Assembly (NCBI GenBank): GCA_025716855.1
Contig: JAIXMQ010000064.1
Coordinates: 1-64,000 of the forward strand
Direction of reading: 5' to 3'
Source of the DNA: Pilaira anomala
Lineage: Eukaryota > Mucoromycota > Mucoromycetes > Mucorales > Mucoraceae
DNA length: 64,000 nt
The notes beneath the pieces were generated by a model. That model was not told the DNA's origin, ran no database searches, and saw only the letters and a program-made list of their open reading frames with translations. Of this stretch, positions 46,858 through 59,707 are shown piece by piece; the first letter of the stretch is position 1; each line of letters begins with the position of its first letter. Position numbers and translations under genes: made by a program.

Positions 46858-47675
46858 CTACATTTTTTCCTTAATGATGTAGTCATAAAAAAAAATTTAA
46901 TGTAATAAATGTCAAATATAAAACTCTGATGCATATTATTTTTGTGGAACTACGCGACGTGCTTGGACATTATAATTAGTAAATAAACTTGATAATTTAT
47001 GAAAAGATCTAAATTATATTATTACGCATATTTGAATATAACGAAATTAGTAAAGTGTAGATCGATTTCTCGCGATATATTTTCTTTTCCGCAAATGACT
47101 TTGTACATCATAAAGTAAATCTGTCTTAATGAATATATCGAAAAGTATAAATTGTATGACAGCTATGTATAATATTAATGTTAGTACCCCCTTTAATAAA
47201 TAAAAAGAATAATAGAAGTCTTCTAATTCGTTTTTTTTTTTTTTTTTTTTTTTTGTATTCCCTTCAGATCTTTATAAACATTGCGTAATTATTGAACTAA
47301 CAATAGAATAAAGAAAAATCCATGCATCATATTAGAGTGTTAGTCAATTGCCTCTTTTGTTTACAATAAATAAGTCTCTGCTTCTTAAAAATAAAAACAA
47401 ATCAATCGAATGTTTGTGATCAAGATTTATATATAAAAAAAGTATATTCTATTGTTCGTCGGACCAATTTGAGGCAAATGCGCGGCTGATATCATTAATA
47501 GGCAATTATCTTTTTTAAAAGGACGCAAAAAAAAAAAGAAAATTAAAACCCGGAATTACAGTAGAACTCTCGTTTTATTTCCAAACTGAATAATCTGACA
47601 AAAAAAAAAAGACAAAATGAATACCCGGCTTTCGTTTTTATTTGACAACGAAAAATAACAATTAATGAAAGCATA
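46858..47675. other. Spacer between lipid-kinase gene and its relic
   Basis: 818 bases, AT-rich, with a T-run at 47231-47254. No ORF with sense. It may include further decayed parts of the duplicated kinase, which I could not align by eye. Confidence 0.4.
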
Positions 47676-47963
47676 GGTATGGAAACAAACATTTGCACCA
47701 AGATGAACCGATACAATGATAATGATATAATAAAAGCAAGTAGAGAAACCTTTCAAGGAGGAGATTCACGTGAGCAAGGACCAAGTTGAATTATGTATAC
47801 AAAGTCTACGTTATTTTTATTATTACGCGTGAGACAATATAGTATGCTGAGCTATGTTTAGATAATGTGGATAAAATAAATGATCTGCCAACTATAGATA
47901 TGCTTTGGTTCAAACTGATTGGTTCTCACCAACAGAAACTACTTATATACTGTATTCGTGTAA
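47676..47963 (+). pseudogene. Relic of the lipid-kinase 3' end
   Basis: This stretch aligns by eye with the end of the intact kinase gene (46557-46857). Shared landmarks in order: AACATT(T)GCACCA at 47687-47700; AAAAGCAAG near 47733; TT(C/T)CAAGGAGG near 47751; TTTATT..TACG.GT.A.ACAA near 47815-47836; GCTGA..TATGTTT.GAT near 47848-47866; ATTGGTTC near 47918-47925; and finally TACTGTATTCGT.TA at 47948-47962. The stop (TAA 47961-47963) takes the place of TAG. Many stops and small indels break the frame. The relic runs nearly collinear with the last ~290 bases of the live gene, so it is a partial duplication. Confidence 0.7.
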
Positions 47964-48249
47964 CTTTACCCAACCACGTTTTCAACAATTTTTTATTAAA
48001 AAAAAAGTTATGGACTCGTTGTAAATTAACCTTTTATGGAAAGTGTCACTTCCTTATATTTAACATGGCAACACTTTTTTGATAGATTTTATGAATGTGG
48101 ATTGTGATGGTGGTGTGGTTTTTATCCGCAATTACATGTTATAATTTAAAACTAAGAAATATGTAACTAATGAATACAATAATATACACACTTTTTATTT
48201 ATTTATTTATATATATATTACAATAGATTATTACATTTTTTTTTTTAAT

Positions 48250-48282
<33 letters not shown>

Positions 48283-48316
48283 TACTTCTTTTTTAAAAAA
48301 CTATTTTTTAAAATAA
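47964..48316. promoter_or_regulatory. Promoter region of the coiled-coil gene
   Basis: 353 bases, with TATATATA at about 48209-48217 roughly 100 bases before the ATG at 48317 and long T-runs between them. No ORF. Confidence 0.4.
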
Positions 48317-48444
48317 ATGAATATAATGATAAACTCTACAACAACTCAACAAAATTCAAACAGAAACAGATCATCGCGTGTTGAATTAAATGTTCATGAC
48401 AATAACTATAATTCGGTAAGTAGCATTTTACCCGATTTATAAAC

Positions 48445-48486
<42 letters not shown>

Positions 48487-51039
48487 TTATAAAAAAATAA
48501 ACATTTAGTCAAAAACTATCAATAAACATCCCCATGACAACGATGAGAGTAGTAGTAGCAGTAGTAGCGACGAAGAAAGTGCAATTTCTTCTTTTAAGAA
48601 ATCAATTATTAGTCATGACGATTTAATGACGGAAGATGACACGGACACTGAAGAGGAGCATTTGAAAATGACACACGAGGTACAAAATAAAATACTTTAA
48701 ATAACTAATTTTATTAGACTTCATTGTTTATATTAATTTGACAACATAACAATAGAAAAATGACGTATCCAATTTATTAAATGTAAATGATGCCAGAAAA
48801 AATAAAACCAATAACGAATATGATGCTTATATCTCTTCTCATCGTGATGCCAATATTTATCAGCCAAGTTCTTCTATTTTCAAAGAAAAGAATGACCAAA
48901 TTACCAAAAATCAACCAGGTAATGAAGTTTGTCATACATAACCGACATCTAAACTCAATTTTTTTTTTAACTTACTAATTTTTTTATTTTTATTATAAAT
49001 AATTATATAGGTTTATTCGATAATGGAGAGAATGGATCATTCTTATCTTCTGGATTTTCAACATCTGAAGGCGCTTACATGCAAGATAATAGTACCATTT
49101 ATGAAAGATCTACTTTCAATAGACGTCCATCTCAATTGCAACACGAAACTACTTCATTAAATGCTCTGGGACCACCCTCTCATGTGTTAAAAGCTCGTAG
49201 ATTATCAAAAAATATGACTAAACATTCTTCAGCCCCAACCACCCCAGTCAAATCATTATCTTCTTCAAGTATCAGAGATAAGCGTAAACCTTCAATTGTT
49301 GATAATTATTCTAAAGAGTTCTGTAACAGTAACAACAGTGCTGTTAGCCCTAGATTTATGGCCCTTAGAAAACTTAGTGAAGTTACAACGGTAAGTTCCA
49401 AATAAGTAAAGGTCCTGGAAATAATTATACTTATCACCGATCACTTTTTTTTATTACACTAGTTACCATCTCATACTGTAAATTATTCATCCGTACCACC
49501 TGTTCCACAAATTCCGTCTTCGTACCACAATACTAATTATGATCCTAGTACGGAAGCCTCGGCTGACGATAATAACAATTCGAACAAGAAAAATGCTGTA
49601 GTGAATAGTAATGAGCAAGAAACAAGGGTATTATCACGAATCGATGATATCATTGAGACCCAATTACAGTTCCATCTTGGTCAAGTTGTTTGGAGAGCAT
49701 CGGAAAGTCATCTTGAGGCACGTCGATTCTGGGAAGAACAAAAGAAAGAAATGTTTGGTTTCGCAAGTACTTTGGTAGACCATATGGAAAGTCAAATTGA
49801 TATGACAAGAAGAATGACATTAAGTTCTCTTAGTCCAAATTCTTCTGGATCACAGCCCGAGGAAACTGAAGAAGACACGCTGAGAAAAGAATTGAATGTA
49901 TATAAATCTAAATCACAAAGTCAATTGTTTGAGCTGGAAATACTAAAGACAAGAAATGCTGAATTAGAAAAACAACACGAAATTGATACAATCTCAATGT
50001 CTAAACAATGGGAAGATAAAGATGCTACATTGAAGAAACTCCATCAGTTGGAACAGCAAAAGAATTTGAGTCAAGGACGTAGCAGTACTAAAAAAGATGT
50101 AAACTTATTCAATCTTGAAACTGAAAACAAACAGCTAAAGAATCAAGTAACCCAAATAAAAGATGTAAACAAACAATTGTTAGAAGACTCTCTTATGTTT
50201 GAAGCTACATTGAAGAATAGAGATGGTGAAATCTATCAACTTAAAAAGCAATTATCTGAAGCAGAATTACAACTCTTAAGCCATAAAAGAAGAATGGTTC
50301 CTACTGTTAGTTCAACTACAACAGATACAGGTGCTTTGGATTGTAGTGAAGATTTCGGGAAAAAATCCACCAAGTCAAAGAAATCTGAGACATGGGCAGA
50401 TATTATGGAATCTGAAGACGAAGCTAAAAAGAGTGCTGAAGAATGGGCCAAAAAGTATAGAGAATTACAAACCAGCTATTTTGGTGTATGTATGCAACTC
50501 GAAAAAACAAAGTCTGAAAGCATGTCTCCTGAAGATGAAAAGAAAATGTACGATTTGAATCAAACAATCATTAAAAAAGATGAGGAAATTCGTCACTTGA
50601 AACAAGCAGAAAATGTCAATCGAATTCAAATGGACTATATGCAAGCTGAACTTAATAAATATCAAAGATCAGCCTCACCAATGTCAGGAGATATTCCTGT
50701 AGGTGTCATCAAACAACAAAAGGCATCCTACCGTTTAAAGGGAAAGAATCAACATAGAAAGTCAACTGGTTCTATGGTGACTAAAAAGGTATCTCAAATC
50801 ATATCGCCCTCACCTTCACCATTACCACGTCTTAGAAATGCAGCTAAACCTGCCACTGCTACTACTGTCAATACCTCTTCTGCTGCTGCTGTACCTAATG
50901 TTGCTACGACTATTACTACTGCCACTAATACTGCTACAACAGCTACTCCTACTGTCATTAATGCTGATACAACTACTCCTACTGTTACTAATACTGCTAC
51001 TACTGCTGCTGCTGCTGAAAAAACAGCCGATTCCACTAG

Positions 51040-51071
<32 letters not shown>

Positions 51072-51355
51072 AAAACACAACCGCTTCTACTACTACTGCC
51101 GCCATTAAATCACCTACTATTACTGCTAAGTCACCCACTACTGCCACTATTAATACCACAACAAAAACTGAACCTGATTATAAAACCGAAGATGGATTTT
51201 TGACATTCACTACTGAAATCAATGGACAATTATCTAGATATTCAATTAAGCTTCCCAATGGATATAAACAACCTAATAAACGAAGCACACTTATGCGCGA
51301 ACCAATGAAAAAACAAAATAAATTGAACCCAAATGCACCCACATGGAAATCATAA
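48317..51355 (+). CDS. Uncharacterised large coiled-coil protein
   Basis: Five exons, 48317-48415, 48509-48679, 48756-48918, 49011-49390, 49463-51355; 901 residues. I recognise no named family. The N-terminal third is Ser/Asn/acidic and probably disordered (SSSSSSSDEE; TEDDTDTEEEH, CK2-like sites), with basic Ser motifs (RRPSQ, ARRLSK, RKPSI). A conserved-looking block follows near residues 320-365: DDIIETQLQFHLGQVVWRAS then HLEARRFWEEQKKEMFGFAS. A long coiled coil (about 400-650) with KSQSQLFELEILKTRNAELE and QLKNQVTQIKDVNKQLLEDS comes next. The tail has a Thr/Ala repeat tract (about 725-830), then LTFTTEINGQLSRYSIKLP. Cytoskeletal or septum/polarity scaffold is a guess. Intron 1 contains A33. 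Confidence 0.75.
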
Positions 51356-51843
51356 ATGATTTCGCCTATATACCATTAATCAATACCCTTACACTACTAG
51401 TATAATAGAATAGATATATTTAGAGTTTAAATTTTAGAGAAATAAAAATATGAGTTATAATAATGCACTCTTAATTTGGAACATTTAAATTTTTTATGCA
51501 TCACAATCCGTTATTGCGTAAGTTGAGTAATTTTGTAAATATTATATTTCAGTTGTCTGACAGTTATTGATAATTAGTTTGAGACTCAACTCTATAATTG
51601 ATCTATCGGACAAAATCCACCTTAATCGAGCTACATACAATTGCATACGCCCATTTGGTTTTCTTAAATGCGGAGTCATTTTATTTTATTTTTGTGCTCA
51701 ATCGAACCCTGTTTAATAAAGTGTACTTCAAAAAACCTAACTTACCATATTCAAGTTAAGATTTTTGTTTTTGACTTGGTATAGCTCACCAGTTTAATTA
51801 CATTACTTAATTTTTAATCTTTTCTTTTTGACATTGGTCTGAA
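51356..51843. promoter_or_regulatory. Promoter region of the sulfite reductase gene
   Basis: 488 bases, AT-rich, no ORF. Holds the 3' flank of the coiled-coil gene and the 5' flank of the sulfite reductase. No motif of the sulfur regulator type could be recognised with confidence. Confidence 0.4.
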
Positions 51844-54800
51844 ATGTCGAAAATATTAAATGGTAGAGATGCTTCTACCATGCTTGCACAATCAGTAAAC
51901 GAACTAGTTTATGCGTTCTCGTCCACCCCGAATTTGACTCAGACTAATATTTGGAATAAAACTGTCAAAACTGTTCGACTTGATCCTTTACAAGACTCGT
52001 TATCTCATGTTGTTCATTCCATTGCTGAAGGACATGTTACAACCGCAATCATGCCCTCTTCATTTTTATTGTCTTCTCTGCCTTATCTTTATAAGCTAGC
52101 AGAGGATAAATCAAGTGTTGTTATCCATGTTTCTGCAGGTCATTGTGGATCATTTGCTGATTTTACGCAGGTGATGTCTGTAAGAGAGAGTGGTGTTGCT
52201 TTTTTAAGCGCATCAAGCGTTCAAGAAGTATATGATTTATCATTGATAGCACAGGTAGCTTCTCTGTTGGCCTCAGTCCCATTTTTGACCTTTTTTGATT
52301 GTAGAAGAATTTCTGATGAGCTTAGTTCCATTCAATTGGTTGAAAAAGATGATTTACTTGAATTCCTTCCTCAAGAACTTATTGATAAATACAGAGAAAA
52401 ACGTGTTGCTGAAACCGGTAAACAATCTGAATACTTGAAGTATAAGATCACCGAAGAAAGACCAGTAGATGATAAAGAAAAGGGGACAGGACCAAGAGTA
52501 CATGATGTAGTAAAAGATATAATGATTAAATTTTCTGGCAAGACTGGAAGATTATATTATCCACTAGAATATACTGGCCATTTTGAAGCAGAGTTTGTTA
52601 TTGTTTCTATGGGAGCTGGAGCGACCGTAGTTGAAAAAACGCTGAATTCAATGCAAGAATTATATCCCCAGAAAAAATTTGGATCTCTCAAGATCCGTCT
52701 CTACCGTTCTATTCCGGACAAAGCTCTAATAAGTGCTTTACCTTCTACTGTGAAAAGCATCGCTGTTCTTGAACCGTTTGATGATCGTAATTCTTGTTGG
52801 AATCCTCTCTTTTTAGATATAGCTGCTGCTTATCAAACTGTTGGGAACAATTATATTGAAATTGTGAGTGGTCGATATGGTCTGAACGAAGAAGTCGATT
52901 TCTCTCCTGAAATGGTTCTTGCTGTTTATCATGGTTTGGAGTGTAATAGTTTACAACGCTGTTTCGATGTAGCTTCTCTAGATCGAAGTGGTATTCAGGT
53001 TGGAGTGACAATGCCACCTGATACTGAACAATTAATCTTCATCGAAAGCCATCTTCTTGCTACATCCTTTGCTCAACTTTCAGGCAAAAATATTCAAGTA
53101 TATACCAAAAAGCATGCAACACATGTTCGTCTCACAGAAACTCAAGGTTCTTTATTACCTTCATTGATTCAATCAGCTGATGCTGTAGTGGTACCTACTC
53201 TCCCTTTAACTAATGATGCGAATCGGGCTATGATTGAAGCAATCGAATCTTTATCAGACCATGGTCATCTCATCATAGGTAGTCCCTGTAATATAGAATT
53301 ATCTCTTCCTACCAACATCAAGAAATCCATATGTAGAAAACAAATCGAGATTGTAACTATTGAAAACATACATTCAGTTTTTAATCGACATGTATCTATC
53401 TCGAGTATTTTTAGTAGTGAAGAATGCTCAATTTACCACATACCAAATACTTGGGCTGAAATTACTAATTCTCCTTTTATGATTGTCAGCGAGACTCCTG
53501 CTTCACTCAAGAATTCGAAAGATCTTTTACCTGTTGAAACTCCATATATTAAGGCCCTCGATCAAGTATTTGGCTCCCGCTTAAATATATATAATGCCTA
53601 TCAATATGATTCTATTTGGTCTCCAAATAAATCGTCCACTGATTCCGCTACATCCGAGTTTGGTTACGGCCGCTTAATAAACCGAATTCAAGATCGGGCT
53701 CGCTTTGTTAATTCAGTTATTGAAATTATTCAAAAATCTTCAACTCTTAATGATGAAATTCGTATTCTCTCTCAATGGCTTCTTTTGGTAAACTCTCCTC
53801 AATGTTCCTTCAAAGTTATAAATGAAGCGGCTGATCTTGTTGCCCACATCTTGCCATCTTTTCCTTCTTTATTGCCTCAAAAAGAACTATTATATGAAAC
53901 TTCAAATTGGCTTATAGGCTCGGATGCATGGTCTATTGATTTAGGGTTATCTGGTCTTCATCATGTAATTACTTCTGGAGAAAATGTCAACATCCTTATT
54001 ATAGATACAACGCCCTATACTTGTCAAGTAGAAATAGAAAAAAGAAAGAAAGATATTGGTCTATATGCTATGAGCTATGGTTCTGTATATGTTGCATCCG
54101 TTGCATTGTACTCTTCTTATACTGGCGTTCTTCAAGCGTTGATGGAAGCAGATGCTTATAAAGGACCATCTATTGTACTTGGATATTTGCCTCAATTATC
54201 AAAGGTAGCCGATCCTATATCCGCTCTTAAAGAAACAAAGATTAGTGTTGATAATGGATCATGGCCTCTTTATCGCTGGAATCCCGAGCTAGAGGAAGGT
54301 GGTTGTGAAATGTTCAGGCTGGATTCGCAATGCATCAAAAAAGATCTGGCGGAGTTTTTAGCTCGTGAAAATTATTTGAGTCAATTAGTATCTAGTCATC
54401 CAGATATTTCAAGAACACTTGTTAGCTCTTTAGAGAATGTAAGAAGTTCGTATACATTTTTTTTAAAATTATGATTTTTATTTATATTTTTTATAATAGG
54501 ATGTGAAAAGTAGACATGTAGAATTAAAAAAGAAAGCTCGTGCTGATTATGCTCGTTTATTATCTGGGATGAACTCTAGTCAAGTACTACCACTTACAGT
54601 ATTGTTTGGTTCTGATAATGGTAATGGTGAAAGTATCGCTAAAAAGATAGCCGTTCGCGCTAAATTGAAGGGATTCCAAGTTAAGTTTATGGCTATGGAT
54701 GATTATGGTGATATCAAGGATTTAGAACATGAATCAAATCTTGTTATTGTTTGCTCCACAACTGGTCAAGGTGAAATGCCATTCAATGCTCGAGAATTCT

Positions 54801-56791
54801 GGAAATCTTTGAACGGATTGATTGTTGGTGATATCAACCTCTCTGAAGTCAATGTGGCTGTTTTTGGCCTAGGTGATAGTCATTATTGGCCGCGTAAAGA
54901 AGACGTGAATTTTTACAACCGTCCTGGTAAACTATTAGATGCCAAGTTTGAGGTTCTTGGGGCTTCTAGACTTGTTAGTCTTGGGCTGGGCGACGATCAA
55001 GATGACGATGGATTTCAAACGGGTTTATCTGCTTGGTTACCTACACTGTGGAAAGCCTTGGGCGTCAAAGAATCAAATTCTAAAGAAGAAGAAGAAGTAG
55101 AACCTGTTTATACTGATGAACAAATGAAAATTGATTCAAACTATCTTCGAGGAAACATTGCTCAGGAGCTGGTTAGCCACTCCATAGGAGCATTAAGTGA
55201 AGTTACGCAAAAAATAATCAAGTTTCATGGTGCTTATGCTCAGGATGATCATGATCTCCGCGAAGAACGAAAAAAGCAAGGTCTTGAAAAGGCTTACAGT
55301 TTTATGATTCGAGTCCGTACTCCAGGGGGGGTTACGACTTCAAAACAATGGATTGCTATGGACGATGTCTCTAATAAATTTGGCAATAAAACCTTAAAAC
55401 TAACTACACGTCAATCATTTCAATTCCATGGAATTCTCAAGAAAAACGTGCGTTCTTCCATCCGTGCTATTAACAAGTGTTTACTTTCTACTCTTGGCGC
55501 CTGTGGAGATGTTTGTCGTAATATCATGAGCACTTCTATCACAGAAATTCCAGAAATTCACGATCAGGTACAATCTCTTGTGATAGAATTGACTAATGTA
55601 TTGGCTCCAAAGACAAGTGCTTACCATGAAATTTGGCTTAATAATAGTATGGTGGCCGGTAAGGCTGTTCAAGACTTTGAGCCTCTTTATGGTTCTACTT
55701 ACTTACCACAGAAGTTCAAAATTAGTATCGCCGTACCTCCTAATAATGACGTTGATGTCTATGCCCATGATCTTGGATACATCGCTATTGTAGATAAAGA
55801 AGAAAAAAAAGTAATTGGTTATAATGTATTAATTGGCGGTGGGATGGGTATGACATACGGGAACAAAAGAACTTATCCTCGTACTGCTACTTTAATTGGA
55901 TATATTCCTACTGATGCAGTTGTTGATGTGACTAAAGCTGTTGTTCTTATACAACGAGACCGTGGTGATCGTTCCAACCGAAAAAATGCCCGATTTAAAT
56001 ATACTGTTGATAAATTTGGCGTTGATTTTATTAAAAATGAAATTGAAGAACGAGGCGACATCAAGTTTGAAGAAGCGAGGTCGTTTTCTTTTGAAGATAA
56101 TGTTGACCGTTATGGTTGGACAAAAGGTTTGGGTGATACTTGGAATTTTTGCATGTTTATTGAAAATGGCCGGGTGAGAGATACTGCTGATTCCCTTTGC
56201 AAATCAGGTTTACGTGAGTTAGCTAGATTCCATAAAGGCGAATTTCGGCTAACCCCAAACCAGAATTTAATTGTTTGTAACATTCCTTCATCCGATTTGG
56301 AAAAAACTAAAGCTCATTTGGCCAAATATAAATTGGATAATCTTTCTTTTACTGGCATCAGGAAGACTTCAATGGCTTGTGTCTCTTTTCCCACCTGTGG
56401 TTTGGCCATGGCTGAATCGGAACGCTACTTGCCTCAACTAATTAGCTTGCTTGAAGATACTATAGAAGAAGCTGGTCTTCGTGAGGATTCTATTGTGACT
56501 CGTATGACTGGCTGCCCTAATGGGTGCTCTCGTCCATATTTAGCTGAGTTGGCATTTGTGGGAAAAGCTCCTGATACTTACAATTTGTATCTAGGCGGTA
56601 GTATTAAAGGTGAGCGTTTGAATAAGCTTTACTTGGAGAACGTAAGAGAAGAGGAAATTCTGAATGAAGTCAAGCCTATGATTAGAAGATATGCCTTAGA
56701 GAGAAATGGAAATGAGGCATTTGGTGATTGGGTTATTCGAGCTGGATATGTTAAGGAAATTAAAACCGGTAAAAATTTTCATGATATCTAA
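51844..56791 (+). CDS. MET5: Sulfite reductase (NADPH) beta subunit, flavodoxin/siroheme type
   Basis: Six-electron reduction of sulfite to sulfide in sulfate assimilation; the fungal beta subunit works with a flavoprotein alpha subunit. Two exons, 51844-54438 and 54500-56791; 1628 residues (S. cerevisiae Met5 1442). Domains in order: an N-terminal pyruvate:ferredoxin-oxidoreductase-like region to about 865; a flavodoxin-like domain from LTVLFGSDNGNGESIAKKIA (about 897) to near 1045; ferredoxin-like halves (TRQSFQFHGI; LTPNQNLIVCNIP); and siroheme/4Fe-4S ligands Cys1492 and Cys1498 (C.....C) with Cys1537 and Cys1541 (GCPNGC). The only intron falls exactly between the N-terminal part and the flavodoxin domain. 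It is the longest gene in the window. Confidence 0.95.
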
Positions 56792-57823
56792 TGATATCAA
56801 ATAAAATAAAAAAGTTATTGCAATACCGTAAATCGATTAAAAAGTTATTGTAATACAGTCAATCCGAATATCAATTTTTGAGTAAACTTCTTGCCAAGAA
56901 AATCTTTAAAAAAAACTGCCCATAATTTTATTAAAATTCGCTTGTAAATAACTTGGTGTTATGTTATCAACATTTCCCTGGAAAAAAAAAAAAGAAATCC
57001 AAATTACTAAGTTATTTAAATGTTATATTTTGCATGGGTCTTGATAATTCACTCTACAAAAAAGTAGAGGTTCATTGTATAGGTATATTAGTAAGTCTAT
57101 TCGTGCTTTTCATCTATTACAAAAAAGTAGAAATATAGAGCTTTTACGACAGTAATGCTGTTACAGCAAGTGATACAGTCTCCTGGATTCGATTATTTCT
57201 TGTGCAACTGTTAATGGTTGTTTGCATTATTGATCATTTTTGAAGAAAGGAAAAAGATACGCACGGGCCCTGATTTTTGACAAGAAATAAACATCGAATC
57301 ACTTATTTACTCTAAAAATGGGGGAATCAAAAAATATCATCTAAAGCTTTGGTTTCCATTTTTGAAAATATCAGACCACAATTTCTTGGAACCAAACCCA
57401 TAATTTAAATCCAAAAAAAGGGGAAGAAAAAGTTACTTTTTTATCATTTTCTTATGCTGCGATATCAACTATTATCTTTTATAAAGATAGTTCTTGGGGA
57501 AATTCAGTGACAATAATAAATAATTGGAGGGTTACCTGTAAAGCAAATACAAGCATTTACATCGAAAGTGTTGAAGCAAATGGAATTCACCTATTACAAT
57601 GAGAATGGGGTTTTATTGGCTACTGATTCCCCAAAATTGGTCTCCCCCAGAGGCCCAACAAATTTTAAAGCACGAAAACTCACCTGTGTTTCTACATTTA
57701 AATTCACAACAGCATTTAAAACAGACATTAAAAATTGATTTAAATAGAAATGCATTGATCTAGTCAGGATTCTTGTATTTTTTTTCTTTTTTAATTTTAC
57801 TTTATTTTGACCGAAATCAAATC
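56792..57823. promoter_or_regulatory. Spacer and promoter upstream of OLE1
   Basis: About 1 kb, mostly non-coding. Around 57600-57660 the sequence is less AT-rich and holds two ATTGG motifs (inverted CCAAT, near 57616 and 57636), a CCCCA and a CCCCC tract, possible promoter elements. A GATCTAG follows just before the leader. The start codon is the ATG at 57824; the open frame extends upstream only with a non-ATG codon. Confidence 0.45.
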
Positions 57824-59209
57824 ATGTCTACAACGACAACAACCATTACGGCCCAAGTAAATAAGGATAAATATCCTCCTTATGCTTACACACCATCAGA
57901 GGATCGTCAACTTCCTTTGGCTAATCCTGTTATGCCACCATTATTCGATAGTCCTACAACAATTAATAACTTTTTTGGTCGCGTAAACTGGTTCCAATCT
58001 ATCTTATTGATCTCCACTCCTCTTTTGGCTATTCATTTAGCTTACAATACTGAATTACAAACAAAGACACTTTACTGGTCAATTATTTACTATCTCATTA
58101 CTGGTCTCGGTATTACAGCTGGTTACCATCGTTACTGGGCGCATAGATCTTACGACGCTAAAGAACCTACTCGTATTGCTCTTGCTTTAGCTGGCTCAGG
58201 TGCTTTTCAAGGTTCTATCCATTGGTGGTCTCGTGGCCATCGCGCTCATCATCGTTGGACTGATTCCGATAAAGATCCTTATGCAGCCACTCGAGGTTTC
58301 TTCTTTTCGCATATTGGTTGGATGTTAATTAATAGACCTAGTAACAGAATTGGTTATGCTGATACTGCAGATTTAAAACAAGATTCTCTTGTACGTTTTC
58401 AACACAAGCATTATCTCTATTTTGCTATCACTATGGCCTTCATTTTCCCTATGTTAGTTGCTGGACTCGTGTGGGGAGATTGGAAGGGTGGCTTTGTTTT
58501 TGCTGGTCTTTGCCGTCTTGTCTTTATTCATCATGCTACCTTTTGTGTTAATAGTCTTGCTCATTATATTGGTGAAACCTCTTTCGATGATTATCACACT
58601 CCCAAGGATTCTTGGATCACTGCTATTGTTACTTGTGGAGAAGGTTATCATAACTTCCATCATGAATTCCCTCAAGATTACCGTAATGCCATTCTCTGGT
58701 ATCAATATGATCCTACCAAATGGCTTATTAGAGGTTTAAACTATATTGGACAAACATATAACTTGAAGACTTTCTCTGCTAATGAAATTCAAAAGGGTAA
58801 AGTACAAATGTTAGAAAAGAGAATTGATGAAATGAAGCGTACTCTTGCATTTGGTAAAGCTCTTGAAGAATTACCTATATATACTATGGAAGAATTTAAA
58901 TCAATGGTAACTACCAAGAATAAGAAATGGATTCTTTTAGATGGTATTATGTACGATGTTGAAAATTTTGATCATCCTGGTGGTTTTAAATATCTTTCTG
59001 CTGGTATTGGTAAAGATGTGACTAAATCTTTTAATGGTGGAATTTATAACCATTCTAATGGTGCCCGTAACTTGCTTTCGAGTATGCGTATTGGTGTACT
59101 CAAGGATGGTATTGATCTCTCACGTGTTTACTCCAAAACAGAAATCTCTACTGCAAAATGTGTTGAATATGATAACACACTTGAGCCAGAAAAGAAAAAA
59201 GCCCAATAA
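57824..59209 (+). CDS. OLE1: Acyl-CoA delta-9 desaturase with cytochrome b5 domain
   Basis: Introduces the first double bond into stearoyl/palmitoyl-CoA at the ER membrane; essential for unsaturated-lipid synthesis. Single exon, 461 residues from ATG 57824. The three His boxes are present: HRYWAH (102-107), HRAHH (HWWSRGHRAHHRWTD, His139/142/143) and HNFHH (His275/278/279). Hydrophobic segments precede the first box and lie between the second and third. The C-terminus carries a fused cytochrome b5 domain with its heme motif HPGG (His383) and a second heme histidine at about 409 (GGIYNHSNGA), so it supplies its own electrons as fungal Ole1 does. No intron. Confidence 0.96.
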   Translation: MSTTTTTITAQVNKDKYPPYAYTPSEDRQLPLANPVMPPLFDSPTTINNFFGRVNWFQSILLISTPLLAIHLAYNTELQTKTLYWSIIYYLITGLGITAGYHRYWAHRSYDAKEPTRIALALAGSGAFQGSIHWWSRGHRAHHRWTDSDKDPYAATRGFFFSHIGWMLINRPSNRIGYADTADLKQDSLVRFQHKHYLYFAITMAFIFPMLVAGLVWGDWKGGFVFAGLCRLVFIHHATFCVNSLAHYIGETSFDDYHTPKDSWITAIVTCGEGYHNFHHEFPQDYRNAILWYQYDPTKWLIRGLNYIGQTYNLKTFSANEIQKGKVQMLEKRIDEMKRTLAFGKALEELPIYTMEEFKSMVTTKNKKWILLDGIMYDVENFDHPGGFKYLSAGIGKDVTKSFNGGIYNHSNGARNLLSSMRIGVLKDGIDLSRVYSKTEISTAKCVEYDNTLEPEKKKAQ

Positions 59210-59707
59210 TCTTATTCCATTTTTATCACACACCCTTTCATCCCTACATTTCATTCACTTTTGTACCATTTCATCATAATTTACCAAACTATATAATTCT
59301 TTTATTTATTTATTTTCTGTATCATAAATTTTTAATGGAAATATAAAACAAATGAAAACTTCCCAAAAAAAATTAACCTTTTTTTTTTTACATTTGCATT
59401 TGTTTACTGTCATAAAAAACGTTTTTAATCTATTTTTTTTTTTCTTTTTCTTTTTTGCACGGAATACAAGCCAGATTCATCCAATCGGAATTTGAGTACA
59501 GGCAACCCACGAGCACATTCATTCAAACCACCTGAAATCAGAAGTTAATTCAGTCGGATAAAACCAATGTCTTCAAAGATTACCATCAATAAAATAAGCC
59601 ACTCTTCATTCAGTGAATCTACTTATCATGATTGCTATTCATTTTCTAAACGTTCTGCCTTTCTTTCCTTAATTTTTTTTTTCATATCATTTTTTCTTGT
59701 ACTAAAA
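59210..59707. promoter_or_regulatory. Spacer OLE1 / alternative NADH dehydrogenase
   Basis: 498 bases with T-runs and short pyrimidine tracts; no ORF. Contains the OLE1 3' flank and the dehydrogenase promoter. Confidence 0.45.

Noticed and set aside
50794..51203. Long Ala/Val-rich and Leu-rich ORFs on both strands
   Set aside because: They are other-frame translations of the Thr/Ala repeat tract inside the coiled-coil gene.
57773..57823. 17-residue N-terminal extension of OLE1
   Set aside because: It begins at a TTG codon; the ATG at 57824 is the first in frame.
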